DNA of 64,000 nt from Cricetomys ansorgei (taxonomy: Eukaryota; Chordata; Mammalia; Rodentia; Nesomyidae): the NCBI GenBank assembly GCA_026225945.1, contig JAMJFZ010000239.1, positions 27,429,501 through 27,493,500 of the forward strand, read 5' to 3'. Positions 1 through 11,800 of this stretch are shown here, in pieces (position 1 is the first letter of the stretch; every line of letters begins with the position of its first letter). The position numbers and the translations under genes are program-made. A model generated the notes under the pieces. That model was not told the DNA's origin, searched no databases, and saw only the letters and a list, made by a program, of their open reading frames with translations.

Positions 1-1962
1 AGCATATGAGGTTTGGAAAGAGGTAAATGATAGTGATTTCAATAGAAAGACGATTACTTTTAATTGGTTTATTTTGCTTGTCTTATTTTTCTCATGTTAT
101 TTTGGAATACTAAGTCTTCACATATGTTCAGAAATTTATGTTATTCCCAGAGAGTTTTATAAAACATATGAATTTCTCTGAAAGACCTTTTAAAAGTACC
201 ACAAGGTTTGACATATCTGACTTTAAAAGATTACTTTAACAACTCCTGGAATTATTAGCTAAAACAAGAGTAGGATAAGAGACAGAAAAGAAAAATATTA
301 TAATTTTTTGGACAACAGATGATATCCTGAATGAAGCTAAGGAAATGGTAGCTGAATCTAAACAATAAAATATAATTGTTTAAATGCAGGCAAGGGAGAG
401 CTTATATAAGTAGTGGTAGTTAAGGTAAGGGCAGACGTGCAGATCCCTTCTGTTTTATTGTTGATGTTGTTTATATTCTTTAATTTGATAATCAAATGGA
501 CTTTGGGTGTCACTAATCATAAAATCGTAATAATCATAAAAATCATAGAAAGGGTACAGATCGACATGTAACATTTTGCGGGGGGAGAGGTTCAGTGGAG
601 GTTTGCACAAGAAATGGTAATTTTATTAGAAGTCATTGTTCTAGATTATTTTGAAGCCATTTTTTTCCTAACATGTTTGTAAGCGACCAAATGCCGATCC
701 TTACTAACTCTAGGGCTATATGAGATAGAGTAAACCATGAAAGAAACAGAAATAAAATGAAGTGCCCACTTGTATCTCTAAAATCCTGGTCATTATTGCC
801 TTATAGTGTAGTTTCATGATTCAAGCTTTGTTTGGGGATCCATAATCCAATCCTGAGTGGTAAGTAAAAGTTCCAAGGATAGGTTGAAGGGACTGTCAAT
901 AGAACTGAACCATTTCATCTCAGGTCAGGTTTACCATCAATTTAACCCTTTCTTCTCGCTGCCTAAATCACCATTAGTTTACCGTGACCCGAGTATTAAT
1001 TATTTATGGTAGCGTTTTTGTTTGGAAGTGAGAGTAGAGCAGGTGGCAGCTTGAACATGGAGATGTAGCTGAGAATTATTGTTGCTTCATTTCTGGGGTG
1101 GGGCAGATGTTACAATCATAGAGGACACACTGTGCCTTATAAAAGCACTACTTTAAATTGGTGGTTTAATTGTGTACTGATCCAAAAGAGTTAGTCACAA
1201 AGAAAAATGTAAATATATGATACTAGTAAAATGGTGTCTCCATAAGAAAAGCAAAGAGATTGCACGGATAAATTATTCTAGAATTTGAGTATGTCTTAGA
1301 ACACAATTAACGAACGTGAAGTGAACCTTCATAAATACCTGTTGAGGAGTCACTGGGAGACAGGGTCCTGGGAGAGAACATTGTATTTCAATTAGTGTTG
1401 AGAGGAGAAGGAAACCACCACAGAAGCTATTTAGCATAAGTGTCCCAAATCAGACGCTAGGGATGAGATTATGAATATTACACGTGAGGGTTGGGAGACT
1501 CCCAAGGGCAACATCATATTTCTATAGATGCCACCTGCCTCATGTATAAACTACTAGCAAATTCCAGATGAGCACATGCACATTTTTTTAATAAATGCTT
1601 GCAGTTGAGATCTCTAAAACTGTTCATCACCCTTAGCAATTTGCAAATTTAAAAAATCTTTGAGATTTTATCATACCCAAGGCAGAATAGCTAAGATTTA
1701 GAAAACCAAGTGTTTTGATAATTGATGATTTATTATATGCAGCTCCACTGTGATTTTTTCCTCTTTTTATTTTAACCATTTCTATGCATTTAAATTGTCT
1801 CTTACAAGGAGATTTTTTTTTCTTGAGTGCTTGGAAAATACATTCTATTTCTAACATAGCTAATGGTTTCTTGAAAATCTCAGAATGCACATTTGACTTA
1901 AGTATAAAATTAATGAACACTTTTTTAATCTTTTGAATAATAGTCATCTAAGCAGTGCTCAT
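1..1962. other. AT-rich sequence, no gene or repeat recognised
   Basis: I see no long open frame, RNA gene or recognisable SINE/LINE body here on either strand. Open frames are short and stop-rich. A short perfect palindrome (TTGGGAG-A-CTCCCAA) lies near 1491. Probably old, diverged intergenic or intronic DNA. Confidence 0.5.
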
Positions 1963-2366
1963 ATGGACTTACAGAGACTGAAGCTGCAATCACTGAGCGT
2001 ATATTGGTCTGTGTTAAGGTTCTCTGAAGACATGTTATGGCTGCTAGCTTGGTGTTTTTCTGGGACTCCTAACAGTGGGGAGTTGGGGTGCCTCTGTCTC
2101 ATTTACCTGCTCTTGGGACCATTTTCCTCCTTCTGGGTTGCCATGTTCAGCCTTGGTATGAGGGTTTGTGCCTTGACTTATTGTATCTTGTTATATCACG
2201 TTCCTGTATGGTTGATATTCCTGGGACGTCTGCCCTTTTCTGAAAGGAAATGGAGGGAAGTGGATCTGTGGCACAGGGAGGTGGGGGAAACTGGGAGGAG
2301 TGGAGAGACGGGAAACTGAGGTTGAGATGTATCGTATGAGAGAAGTATAAAATAAATAGAAAAGAA
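1963..2366 (+). mobile_element. L1 3' UTR terminal fragment (rodent L1)
   Basis: Begins with the L1 3' UTR signature around ACAGAGACTGAAGCTGCAAT and runs through the typical GGGACTCCTAACAGTGGGG, TTGTATCTTGTTAT and GGGAAACTG blocks to an A-rich end (AAATAAATAGAAAAG). Only the 3' end is present, as expected for a 5'-truncated insertion. The 128-residue open frame at 1933-2319 is a by-product of this non-coding UTR. Confidence 0.85.
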
Positions 2367-2799
2367 TGAATCAAGCAAAGTGGACATTATGTCTATATGT
2401 TTTGAACTGAGTAATGTTCCAAAACAAAGCAAAACAAATAACATGCATTTAGATTTTTTGTACTTTCTGATGGGCTCATAGGGAACATCTGCCACTTGAT
2501 GAATACCTTTAAAATTACATCCAAGGACATATTTTAAAGGATGCTGCATTATTTTAGGAATATGTTATTGTGGGGAGGTAACCCTGTTATCTGCCCTCTT
2601 AGGATAAAATTCTATTAATTAAGCAAGTATTGACCTTAGTAAAAATATGCTTGAGGGTCAGGAATTGAAGGAGAGTATTTGGATATAAGCAATACCACAT
2701 TGATGCTATCTATATGTGCATGTAGAATTGTCACAACACTTCTCGTTAATGTGTACAATTAATGTGTATTAACATTTTTAAAAATTAAAATTTATTTTA
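2367..2799. other. Unassigned spacer between L1 fragments
   Basis: AT-rich, no open frame or repeat body recognised. It separates two same-strand L1 pieces. Confidence 0.45.
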
Positions 2800-3545
2800 T
2801 TTTAAACAAAGAAAAGAAACTTTAAACATAAAATAACTGAAAAAGAAGAAAAAAGAAAACAGCCAACAAGAAACGTTGGTGTGGACATTCTGATGGAGAA
2901 GCTCTCATTCACTGCTGGTAGGCTTGAAAACTGGTGCAGCCACTCTGGCAATCAGGTTGGAGAATGCCCAAAAAGTTAAAAAGTAAGTCTACCACGTGAC
3001 CCAGCTGTATGACTCCATGACATATGTCATAGGACTCACCACCCTACTCTGTAGATATTTGCTCAGCCATGCTCATTGCTGATATTCACAACAGATAGGA
3101 TGTGGAAACAACTTGAATAGCCTTCAGCAAGCGAATGGGTAATGCACATGTGCTACATCTACACCATGGGATGCTATAGCTGTAAAGAAAAATAAAATCC
3201 TGGGGTTTGAATGTGAATAAATGGAGCTAGAAAACATTATATTGGTTGTGTTAACTCAGACCCAGAAAGACAAAATCCACATTTTCTCTCATCTTGGTGG
3301 TTCTACCTCAAAATCATCAGATGTATATAACCTGACGTAATCGCAGAAACCAGAAAGTAAAAAAGGATCACATGGGTGGGGAAGGAAGTCTAGAGAGTGG
3401 AGCGGGAGAATATAGGCGATATGAAGAGGGAAATGGAGAAAACCTGGGGTTTTAACTGAAAGGGAACAGGAGGGCAATATGGGAGAGGAAGGAGGTATAA
3501 ATAACATTAAGGTTGCTTGAAAAATCCATAAGAAATCATTATTTC
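2800..3545 (+). mobile_element. Decayed L1 ORF2 3' end and proximal 3' UTR
   Basis: Colinear with the C-terminal part of rodent L1 ORF2: CATTCACTGCTGGTAGG, CCACTCTGGCAATCAGG, the CACAACAGATAGGATGTGG block and the TGGGATGCTATAGCTGT block, then 3' UTR sequence. All frames carry several stops and indels, so it codes for nothing. The older divergence suggests an Lx-age copy. It appears continuous with the UTR at 3652-4375, interrupted only by a microsatellite. Confidence 0.85.
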
Positions 3546-3588
3546 CTATTTATCTAAAATTACATATATATTATGTGTATTTGTGTCT

Positions 3589-3651
3589 GTATATGTATGT
3601 ATGCATGTATGTATGTATGCATGTATGTGTGTATGCAGGTATGTATGTATA
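3589..3651. repeat. (ATGT)n microsatellite
   Basis: Imperfect tetranucleotide run of ATGT/ATGC units inside the L1 3' UTR, at a point where L1 UTRs are often TA-rich. Probably expanded in place. Confidence 0.9.
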
Positions 3652-4375
3652 GTTTAAATGAAGTTAGCCACTTGGGACAATGAAACCTCCCCAAAGAGGC
3701 ATAGAATAGCTAACAAAAATTCTAGTACCAGTCACTATAAACCTCTTCTTAGAGTTGCTAGTCAGAAGAATCCTGAGACGTCCAGAAAATATAGGCTATT
3801 GCTCCCTCAAAAGGAGGGAATTTATGCCTTGTTTTGTAAACCTAGCCAACTATCTGTGATCTGTGAGATCATGAAATTTGAAGGAGAACTGACTGTAACT
3901 TTCCAAAACTAATATAATCTCTAACTGCATTCTTGATATTTATCCTTATATCCACAGATAAATACAGTTCTCACTCTTAATCAAACAAGCTTCTTTTTTT
4001 TCATATGGAGACTTTAATATAAATCCAGAAGTGGCCAAAATGTAAAGAGCAACTGACTGAGGTGTGCTCTGACTAAATTGATATATCTACAACATACCCC
4101 CTACATCTGAGGCTCACAGGCCATCTCAAAAGGGAGAGAGCAGAAAGAGTGAAAGAGCCAGAGGATTGGAAAGTCTGCTAACTGGAGGTTACACCCATGA
4201 AATCTCAACAATATTTATTTGTATATGTATAACAATAATAATTAAACAAGGGCATTAATAAGAGATCACTTGGAGGACATGGACATAGGGTGAATAGAGG
4301 GAGAAGTGGAGGTGATTAAATTTAATAAAAGTTATGGTAGAATTGTAGTTGGGTGCATTGAGCAGTTTTGATTTT
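3652..4375 (+). mobile_element. Lx-type L1 3' UTR
   Basis: Landmarks of the Lx 3' UTR in order: a GGACAATGAAACC-like start, CCAGAAGTGGCCAAAATG, TATATCTACAACATACCCC, GAGCCAGAGGATTGG, TTACACCCATGAAATCTCAA, and a terminal GAGAGGAGAAGTGGAGG-like purine block. Internal deletions shorten it. Likely the same insertion as 2800-3545. The 84-residue open frame at 3658-3912 lies wholly in UTR and is not a gene. Confidence 0.8.
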
Positions 4376-4540
4376 AAAAACAATATGTGCTGTATTAACC
4401 TAACATTTCAGTATCACATACACAGATTCAATGCAGATCATTTGTACAATTTACCTATTATTCATTAGTATAATCATGTTATGTTCAATAATTCTCCTCT
4501 TTTAAAAGTGTATTTATTAATATCTAATTCACATGATATG

Positions 4541-4690
4541 AATCAATCTTTTATCTCAGCACTTGAGAAGCAGAGACAAGCAGATCTCCAAGTTCAAAAC
4601 CATTCTGGTCTACACAGGACATTTCCTAGTACATTCAGGGATATGTAGTGAGACCTTGTCTCAAAAAAATTAAAAATTAAAATTAATTAT
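4541..4690 (+). mobile_element. B1 SINE, 5' truncated, diverged
   Basis: Reads as B1 from the TTTTATCTCAGCACTTGAG block through CAGATCTCCAAGTTC, TGGTCTACA and AGACCTTGTCTCAAAAAAA. The first 20-25 bases with the A box are missing. The tail is TTAAAAATT-rich. No intact pol III promoter. Confidence 0.8.
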
Positions 4691-5049
4691 TTAAAGTTTA
4701 CAATTCAGTAAAATTTTATTATAACCACAGAGCCATCCTCATTATCAGTTTTGGAACATCTGTATTACTTCCAAAAATAAACTGCTTCCCTATTCATTTC
4801 CCAATCCCTAGCCTGCCTACCCTATAGAAATCTCACTTCTATCTTTAAAAATTGATTACATTGAAAATTGTTTTTAAAAAAGTAACAACAGAATACGCAT
4901 CCTTTTGTGTTTGACTTTTTTTCAGGCTGTTTTAGAGATTTGTCCAGACCGGTATCAGTGCTCTCTTTGGGTAATAGTCCTTCATTATATGCTGTGTTAG
5001 TGTTCTGCATGGCCACAGCTAAGTTCTACAAACAGGTGTCTTAAAACAA
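4691..5049. other. Unassigned AT-rich spacer
   Basis: No repeat body or gene recognised. The 64-residue minus-strand open frame here (4822-5016) has no recognisable domain. Confidence 0.4.
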
Positions 5050-5600
5050 CTGAAATTTGCAAGTCCAAACTACTTTGAGATTTCATCTTACACCAGTCAG
5101 AATGGCCAAAATCAGTAAAAAAAAAAAAAAAAAATGATAGCTCATGCTAGTGAGAATGTAATCTAAGGGGACCACTGATCCATTGGTGGTGGGGTTTCAA
5201 ACTTGTACAGGCACTATGGAAAGCAGGGTGGCAGATCCTCAGGAAGCTGGGAATTGATCTACCTCCAGTTCCATCCAGACCACTCATGAGCATGTACCCA
5301 AAAGAATATACACCCTACTACAAAGACACTTGCTATCCATGTTCATTGATGTTCTTCTATCCACAATAGCCAGAAACTGGGAACAGTCTAGAAGTCCACC
5401 TATGGATGAATAGATAAATAAAATGTGGTATCTTTACACAACAGAATATTACTCAGCTATTGTAAAAAAGCATTCATAAAATTCACAGGTAAATGGATGG
5501 AGTTATAAAAAAATCATCCCAAGTGAGGTAACCCAGACTCCAAAAGAAAAAATATAGCATGTTTCTGCTTCTATGTAGATGATAGCTGTTAAGTCTTCGA
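5050..5600 (+). mobile_element. L1 ORF2 C-terminal fragment, decayed
   Basis: Follows rodent L1 ORF2 closely: GATTTCATCTTACACCAGTC, CACTATGGAAAGCAG, the CACAATAGCCAGAAACTGGG block, TATTACTCAGCTATT, AGTGAGGTAACCCAGAC. Frameshifts and stops are present in every frame. A pure run of 18 A at 5117-5134 sits where the consensus has mixed sequence, adding to the decay. Confidence 0.9.
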
Positions 5601-6477
5601 TAAGCAGGTTGAAATCTTTATAAGGGGTTGGAGGTGGGGTTGGAAAAGATCTCCCTAGGAAGGGGAAATAAAATCAATAGTTATGGATGGATTAGGGGAG
5701 GAAGGACTGAGATGTGAGGCTAAAACAGGTGGGAAGAAATAGGAGAGGGTAAGAAAGAATATAGGGAAGGCCAGATAAAGCTAAGGGCCATTTTAGGGTT
5801 TGTATGTAAACCTAATATGGTAGAAACTCTTTAAAATAATATAAAAATGAAAGAATCACCAAATAATGGGAGAAACAAAGCACAAACCAGACATTTCTCC
5901 CCACCAAATGCAACCTTAAGTACCTGGAATGGGTTGAATCTAATTGCGTTGTTAGCAAAAGGCACCCCATGGAACTCTCCAAACAAATCAAGCTATTGCC
6001 AAGGTTATCGGTGGCTCTTTACAAATGGACAGCAAGGCCTTACTGCTGAAGACGGCACCTACATAACTCACTAAATATGGAGAAGTCACACTGGTACCTA
6101 CTTAGAGCCTTCACTTCTGCTGACTTCTAGAAGGTGCTCTTTATTCTATCAAAGGAAAAAGGTAAACAGCATCTCAGCTGCAAAACCTTTCATCTACGAT
6201 GATTACCTGTTTTCAAGATACACAGATGCAATAGCGGCACAAACGTGGGAATAACAACCAGTTCCTGATGCCCATTCCATGAAATAAAATCCATACCTGA
6301 CAACACATGGATGACCAAGAGCCTATGACTATATAGGCCATGGACCTAGGAGTAGTCAAATACTACTGACTGCTAATGAAATGTAGTCATTCAATGACTG
6401 CTAATGAAATTTTACTATAACCATAGATCAGCGTATTACTAAGTCATCAACAGATAAGCTTCCTCTTGTAGTAGATG
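5601..6477 (+). mobile_element. L1 3' UTR (older rodent L1), + strand
   Basis: Directly continues the ORF2 piece upstream. Recognisable 3' UTR phrases include GGGCCATTTTAGGGTTTGTA, CCACCAAATGCAACC, GGCACCCCATGGAAC, GGCCATGGACCTAGGAG and ACTACTGACTGCTAATG. One short stretch around ATGACTGCTAATGAAATxT is repeated near 6370-6410. The 75-residue open frame at 5847-6074 is UTR noise. Confidence 0.75.
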
Positions 6478-7319
6478 GGTCCTTTGAGCCAAATATCCAT
6501 CATTTTCTCCAGATCAACTGTGTTTTCTTGCAAGCCTCAATCACTATTGGGCCTATGGACTGTTGACATTCCCTCACAGAAGGAAGGAGTGGGAAAGGTC
6601 ACTGGACTCTCACTGAGTGTCCAGCCATGACTCTCAGCCATATATATGCAATTCAACCCTAATCACACATAGCCTTGGGGTCCTGGGAAGTTGGTAGAGA
6701 GCATGGGCTATGGAATACTAACTAAAGACTAGGTGAAGACTTCTCAGTCCTTCCGTCAGTAACCCTTCACATGTGCTCCATAAGTAAGCCCAATACATTC
6801 GTTGGTTCTCCAGGATGGCCTTTGTTGGAATTAAATCTTGTATTGTCATTGAGACTCTTCAAAGAGGGAATAGGCATGGTTTAAGCCCTTCCAGGGAAAT
6901 AATTCTCACAACACTTGGGTAATCAAGCCACAAATGCGTGGGCACCGCAGTTTATTTATATGTGTAGCTTGCCACAGAGAAGAAGCATGGAAATAATAGA
7001 CCTTTTCCTCATCACTCCAGATTGCACTTTGAGATGCCTGAGCCTAGGAAAGCCATGTGGGAAAACAGAACAGAAGGTCAGGGATCAAGTAGGAGCAGGA
7101 AATTCACCAGTCAAAATAAAATAACAAGAGGACAGATGTGTTCTGAAAGCAGCCTTCCACATACTCCTCAGTAAACTGTCCTTGGTAACGACCCTAGATA
7201 AAACATTGTAAAGACTTCACCATTTACTGTGATCTAATTTTTTTATTATTATTATTTTACGTACCTCTAAAGGCATTGCTTCTCTCAGGGATGAGGTCTG
7301 ATGGCCTCTGAGCCAGTTC
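6478..7319. other. Unassigned, no gene seen
   Basis: Moderately AT-rich. It may hold further diverged L1 UTR, but I cannot support it. The 69-residue open frame at 6915-7124 matches no family I recognise and lacks supporting context. Confidence 0.4.
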
Positions 7320-7545
7320 TGTGCCACTCAATACTCTTTGCCCTCCTGAAGTATCTTTCCCTGTCTTTCTTGGATAATTCTTCTTCATCTTGCGGTTGTG
7401 ATGTAATCATCAATTTTCTCTCTAAAACATCCCATTAACGCCCCTGCCCAGACATCAGTGGGCGGATTTCTTCCTGTGTTAGCCTAGCACAACACTGAAC
7501 TATCATTGCCTATTTGTCTCTAAGCAGGGGCTCCATAATATCTAA
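7320..7545 (+). mobile_element. Possible L2 3' portion
   Basis: The stretch resembles the L2 3' region: a CTTTGCCCTCCTGAAGTATC-like start, TCTCTCTAAAACATCCCATT, and TATTTGTCTCTAAGCAGGGG followed by CTCCATAA, which parallels the consensus 'exon-like' GTCTCC..CTAG..GAGCTCCATGAGGGC. Divergence is high and the assignment is by eye. Confidence 0.4.
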
Positions 7546-8923
7546 ACTCGGATACTTTTGAAATTTAAAAGAAGGATAGATGATAACTATAATTTTAGGT
7601 ATTTTGAAAACAAGAACTTGCCGACAAATAATTTAGACATACAGAAGACCTGTAAATATTTTTAAAATACTACTTTTTCTTACAAAGCAACATGGCTGTG
7701 GCCACTATGACTGAAAAGCTTAGCATTACATAAACCTTTAAAAATAACATAAGAAGAATGATTGCCCTTGCAATTGTATTATGATATCGTGGTGCTGAAA
7801 GGTATATCGATGAAATTTATACAGATCCCTAGAGGTACCTGTATTACTGTATAAATTCTATTTATTTGTGGAGAATATGCTTTTGAAGTGCAATCATTTT
7901 TTTATATTATTTTTAAACCAAAACTGCTTATAGTACTCAAGGACATAATTTTTGTTAAATACAAAATATTGAAACGTTCATTTGATTGGTCTTTGTAAAA
8001 TATAGCATTTTATTCTTATTAATTTTACCTTTAGTTAATGTAAAAACTCTTTGCTTGCATAAGATTCTGAAGGTTCACTCACATTGAAGCATTTACTAGT
8101 ACATTCGTATGCTGTCTAGTACTTATTTATTATACGCATACATCATACTGAGCATTTTTATCAGAAGACATAGCTGAACAATGTTCTTGAAAGTGGGCTG
8201 TTCTTTGCAATGCACCAGACAAGAGAAGAAAAAGAAATAGTTTATTGCTATAGTTTGCGATTTAGCCATGTGTTAATTGGAACACTTCGCTGCACGTGTC
8301 TCATGCATGACTAACTGAAACCGTTCTAAAAGCCATCCTAGTTTACTTTCATAAAAATACTAGCAAAAATATTTCCCTTAAAATATGAAATATCCAGAAG
8401 AAACATTAAACCTTATGGAAGGTAGAGATAACAGATGTAGGGCAGATATGTAGAAAAGAATAGTTGCCTAGTGTCCCAAGTAAACACTCCTTTATATGGA
8501 CAGAAGGCTAGCATAATGATCTCAGTACAAACTTGTAACAAACACGTAAATGACTTCTTGAAGCCATTTTTCAATTATTATGATTTGTGTAAATTTGAAT
8601 AAATCCAGTGACGAAGCTTTATCTTGAGACCAATAACCTAATAACGACCCTGGTCTCCACCATCATCAGCTATGCCTGAAGCAAACATTAGCTCAAAATT
8701 TATTTTCATGAATTATAATTGAAACAATTAATAATATAACAAATTTTTGATTTTTTTTTGGAAAGTGAAGTGGTTTACAATGTATTATTTTGTTTAATTG
8801 TCACATTACTGGTTTTCTAGAGATGTGATTACATCCATCTGGGGCAGAGATCAGCTTCCTTGGAAAGATGGCTGGGAAATAGAGATCAATGTCAGTATAT
8901 CCAGGAGTTAAGATTGCAAATGC
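7546..8923. other. AT-rich sequence, nothing recognised
   Basis: No gene, RNA or repeat body found. Homopolymer T runs near 7896 and 8750 only. Confidence 0.45.
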
Positions 8924-9022
8924 TCCTCTCTCTCTCCCTCTCTCTCTCTTTTTCTCTCCTCTCTCTCTTTCTCTCTCTCTCTTTCTGCCCTTTCTTTCTC
9001 TTCTCTCTTTCCCTCTTTCCCC
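8924..9022. repeat. Polypyrimidine (CT)n tract
   Basis: About 100 bases almost wholly C and T (CTCTCTCTCC, TTTCTCTC units) on the + strand. It generates spurious Leu/Ser-rich frames on + and Arg/Glu/Lys-rich frames on -; none should be annotated as protein. Such homopurine-homopyrimidine tracts can adopt triplex structures. Confidence 0.95.
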
Positions 9023-9262
9023 ATGCAAGTGCACACATGTGCACATGTATATAAAGACCAGAGGTCAATCAGGTGTGAACCTTTAACGCTATCCACCTAT
9101 CCACTTTTGGTTTATAAGATGGGATCATTTAGTGGGCCTGATGCTCACTGATTGGGCGAGACTGGCTAAATAGTAGGCCTCAGGAATCTTCCTGCTTCTA
9201 TTCTCTGAGTGTTGGCACCATAACTGTCACCTGGCTTTTTGTATGGGTGCTGGGGATCAGCA
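9023..9262 (-). mobile_element. B4 / ID_B1-type SINE, head truncated
   Basis: On the minus strand this is the ID-headed, B1-tailed B4-type SINE. On + one sees the tail (CACATGTGCACATG), GACCAGAGGTCAATCAGGTG, GATGCTCACTGATTGGGC, and the central GGGTGCTGGGGATCAG. The tRNA-like head expected beyond 9262 is lost or diverged. Confidence 0.75.
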
Positions 9263-10525
9263 CCTGATAGCCTACATGGCATGAAGTTCACCCAGAAACA
9301 TCCCCAGTGCCAGGGAAGGAAGAATTTTAAACTGACTCTCTGCATCCACACCCTGAAGTTTCAGAATTGTAGTATACAAAGTCAACTGCCCGTAGACAGA
9401 TGAGTGCAGACCAGGTAGGCTGCATTAGAAGGCTAAGCTCAGGAACCCCGTGTGTACAAAAAATGAGCAAAAGAGTGGTAAGAAGGCTGAATCTTTGTTC
9501 TAAACAAAGGGCTGGGGCTTGCACTTCTGCTGTGTGGTAGGTGGTGAGGGCCGCAGAAGGCAGAAGGGAGGAGGCACTCCAGAAGTCAACGTTGTTTTGC
9601 TATGCAGTCTTTCAGGTAGCGGATACTTGAGGTCATTGCCACCATCACCTCACACGCTGGTATTTTCCTAAAGAGAAAGCGGAGGCTTTCGTCGGCATCT
9701 GCCGTTCACTGATTTAGATAGGTGATTGCGAGAACAGCTGTCAGTCACTCCTGCGTCTGTGAAAGTCAGCATATTCTGTGAAAATATCAACTTGAAATGC
9801 TCCAGGAAATGTACTTGGGATGGCATATTTTGTTCTCCCACGGTATCAACACATAGGAAAGGAGGAAGTAAAACTGGGCAAAGACAGAGCTGAGTTTTGT
9901 GCAATGTCTGTGAGAAATCCAGTGGAGCCCAGGGGGAATTCCGAGACTGACAGGCCCTTCAGAGTGGCCTCAAGCTGTGGGAAGAAAGCCTTCTTCCCCT
10001 GATTTCATCAGTCACTGCATGTGAGGCATGGGATCCAGCCAGGACGGTGCTCTCCAGCCCAGACAAAACACTGGTGGCAGGGATGACAGCTGAAGGCTGT
10101 CAGGTGTCAGCCCTTCCAGTAGCTGGAGAACCAAGGCCCTTGTCCCTACGGAGCCTCGAGACTATATATCACCGAATCAACGGCTGTCATTGTCTACAGC
10201 GCCATTAACTCTGGTGAAGGGTTAAAAATTCTTTTTTTAAAAGACTTACCACTTTTAATTCACAGAGAAGCAAATCTCAAGTAAGATCTTGACTCAAGTC
10301 ATATCCTGGTCATTGGTTAGATGTGACATTTGCAGAGACCCCATAAAGTGGTGTAGACTATATCTGATAACACCCTAAAGTTCTTTCAAAGTATAATAGC
10401 CATAAATATGCATGTGCTTTTGCGTGTGTTACTCAGTCTCTTGTTAAAGAGAAGTCGCGTCAAACCGCAGACACATTACTAGATGATCCCTATGTCATTG
10501 CCCAGTAAACCAGGGAAGGTGGTTG
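9263..10525. other. Unassigned, locally GC-richer segment
   Basis: About 9480-10200 is visibly richer in G and C than its surroundings but too CpG-poor for a CpG island. No exon with supported splice signals was found. Short open frames here (78 residues at 9668-9904, 60 at 9820-10002) overlap on opposite strands and lack domains. Confidence 0.4.
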
Positions 10526-10735
10526 GAGGCATTGCTGCAGTTTTCTATTGCTAGAGAATAGATGACTATAAACTCAGTGCCACCTGTCCACATCATCATC
10601 TCAAGGTACCACAGTTCCAGCGTCCATGAGGCTCTGTGAGCTTTCGGGTCAGAATGCCACAAGAACGAAATCAATGCGTCAGCTGAACTGGAGGCTCTTT
10701 GACACAAGAGGTTCCCTTTGACACAAGAGGTTCTC
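10526..10735. mobile_element. Ancient interspersed repeat, family unassigned
   Basis: The order TTTTCTATTGCTAGAGAATA, CTCAAGGTACCACAGTTCC, GGGTCAGAATGCCACAAG and CAATGCGTCAGCTGAACTGG parallels a mammal-wide repeat (TTTTCTATTGCTGCATAACAAA ... CACAGTTTC ... GGTCAG ... TCAAGGTGTCAGC). I cannot name the family. A 19-bp tandem duplication closes it at 10697-10734. Confidence 0.4.
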
Positions 10736-10835
10736 TATCAAGCCCATTTAAGCTATTGTTAGAATTCAGTTGCTTGCAGTTATAGGGCTGGGGCTTTGGG
10801 GTATATTCTAGATTATACCCCAAATAGGAGTTAGT

Positions 10836-11110
10836 CTACTTTGGGTTTCTGTAACAAATGCTTGAACAGCTTAAAAGCGGGCACACTTGGTCTGCTTTGG
10901 TTTATTTGCTCTGGCGGCCAGGTGACATCATTGCTTTTGAGTCTGAGGTCAGGTATCACAGCATGGGGGGAGTGTAAGGTAGAACCTGGTCACACATAGC
11001 ATCCCAGATGTATAAGAAAGGAAGATGAAAATGTCACAGCCCCATGTTCTCTTCAAGGGAAATCTCAAACAACCTAACAAATCCTTTGTCCCACCTAGCC
11101 CAACATCATA
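10836..11110 (-). mobile_element. MaLR-type LTR fragment
   Basis: On + it shows the antisense MaLR pattern: TTTCTGTAACAAATGC, AGCTTAAAAG, TTTGGTTTATTTGCTC, and a later GTCCCACCTAGCCCAACAT block. Same family pattern as 54378-54712 (+) and 58150-58540 (-) in this window. Strongly diverged. Confidence 0.45.
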
Positions 11111-11800
11111 TGAGATCGACAGCCTCTCTAGAGGCCAAGGGCTAGGGTCTTTCCCAGCATGGACTGTGGAAAAGAAATTGTCAAAGCCATGGCAACCCCT
11201 ATTGGCCAAAATTATGTAAAAGACATTTGGAGAGTGGAATCATTGAAAGAAGCTATCTGAAGCCACCTCCCAGAGCCCATAGCATGATGGGAAAACTGGC
11301 AATTACAAGTGGAGAGGGATAGCCAAGTCATCACTCATAAAACATTTTTTCTGAAATTTCAGAGATCTGAGAAGTCAGAAATATTTCAGGATAATATATC
11401 CTCTAATGAGGAAGAAATTACCTGTCAATTAAAAAATTGTTCCCAGAAATTAGCATTTCATTTTAACATATGTTGCAGCTAAAATCTAGAGGAAAATTCT
11501 AAGTAACTAAGTTTGTGCCAAGACAGAATAATTGAAATATATTTAAAATAAGGCATATCTCTTAATGAATTAAGGACAGAAAATATAGTTCAGTTTTCTA
11601 ACTTTAAATTATTATACAAATAATATTTAATGTAACATCAAAATAATAAAGAATATTTTTTAAAAACTGAAGCTGGACCCAAATATATCCACGAACGCAA
11701 CTACTATTCAATATTCATATACACCCCATAGCCTTTTGCTATGGTCAGTGAATATTTTCTTTATCTTTTGTATGTGTATGTATGTGGTCATTATATTTAT
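11111..11800. other. Unassigned AT-rich spacer
   Basis: Nothing recognised; the last 300 bases are very A/T-rich. Confidence 0.45.

Noticed and set aside
1040..1060. Second CTCF-like site (GAGCAGGTGGCAGCTTG)
   Set aside because: Lacks the CCA part of the core and the G-rich AGGGGGC. Too weak next to the 42361 motif.
1933..2319. 128-residue plus-strand frame
   Set aside because: Almost entirely L1 3' UTR, which is non-coding.
3589..3651. CRISPR-like regular repeat arrays
   Set aside because: This and all the other regular arrays seen are microsatellites or short duplications. The genome is mammalian and no spacer-repeat structure exists.
8801..9096. Arg/Glu-rich and Leu/Ser-rich frames on both strands
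   Set aside because: Translations of the (CT)n tract; low-complexity artefacts.
9480..10200. CpG island or promoter
   Set aside because: Somewhat GC-richer, but CpG dinucleotides are sparse and no core promoter elements are clear.
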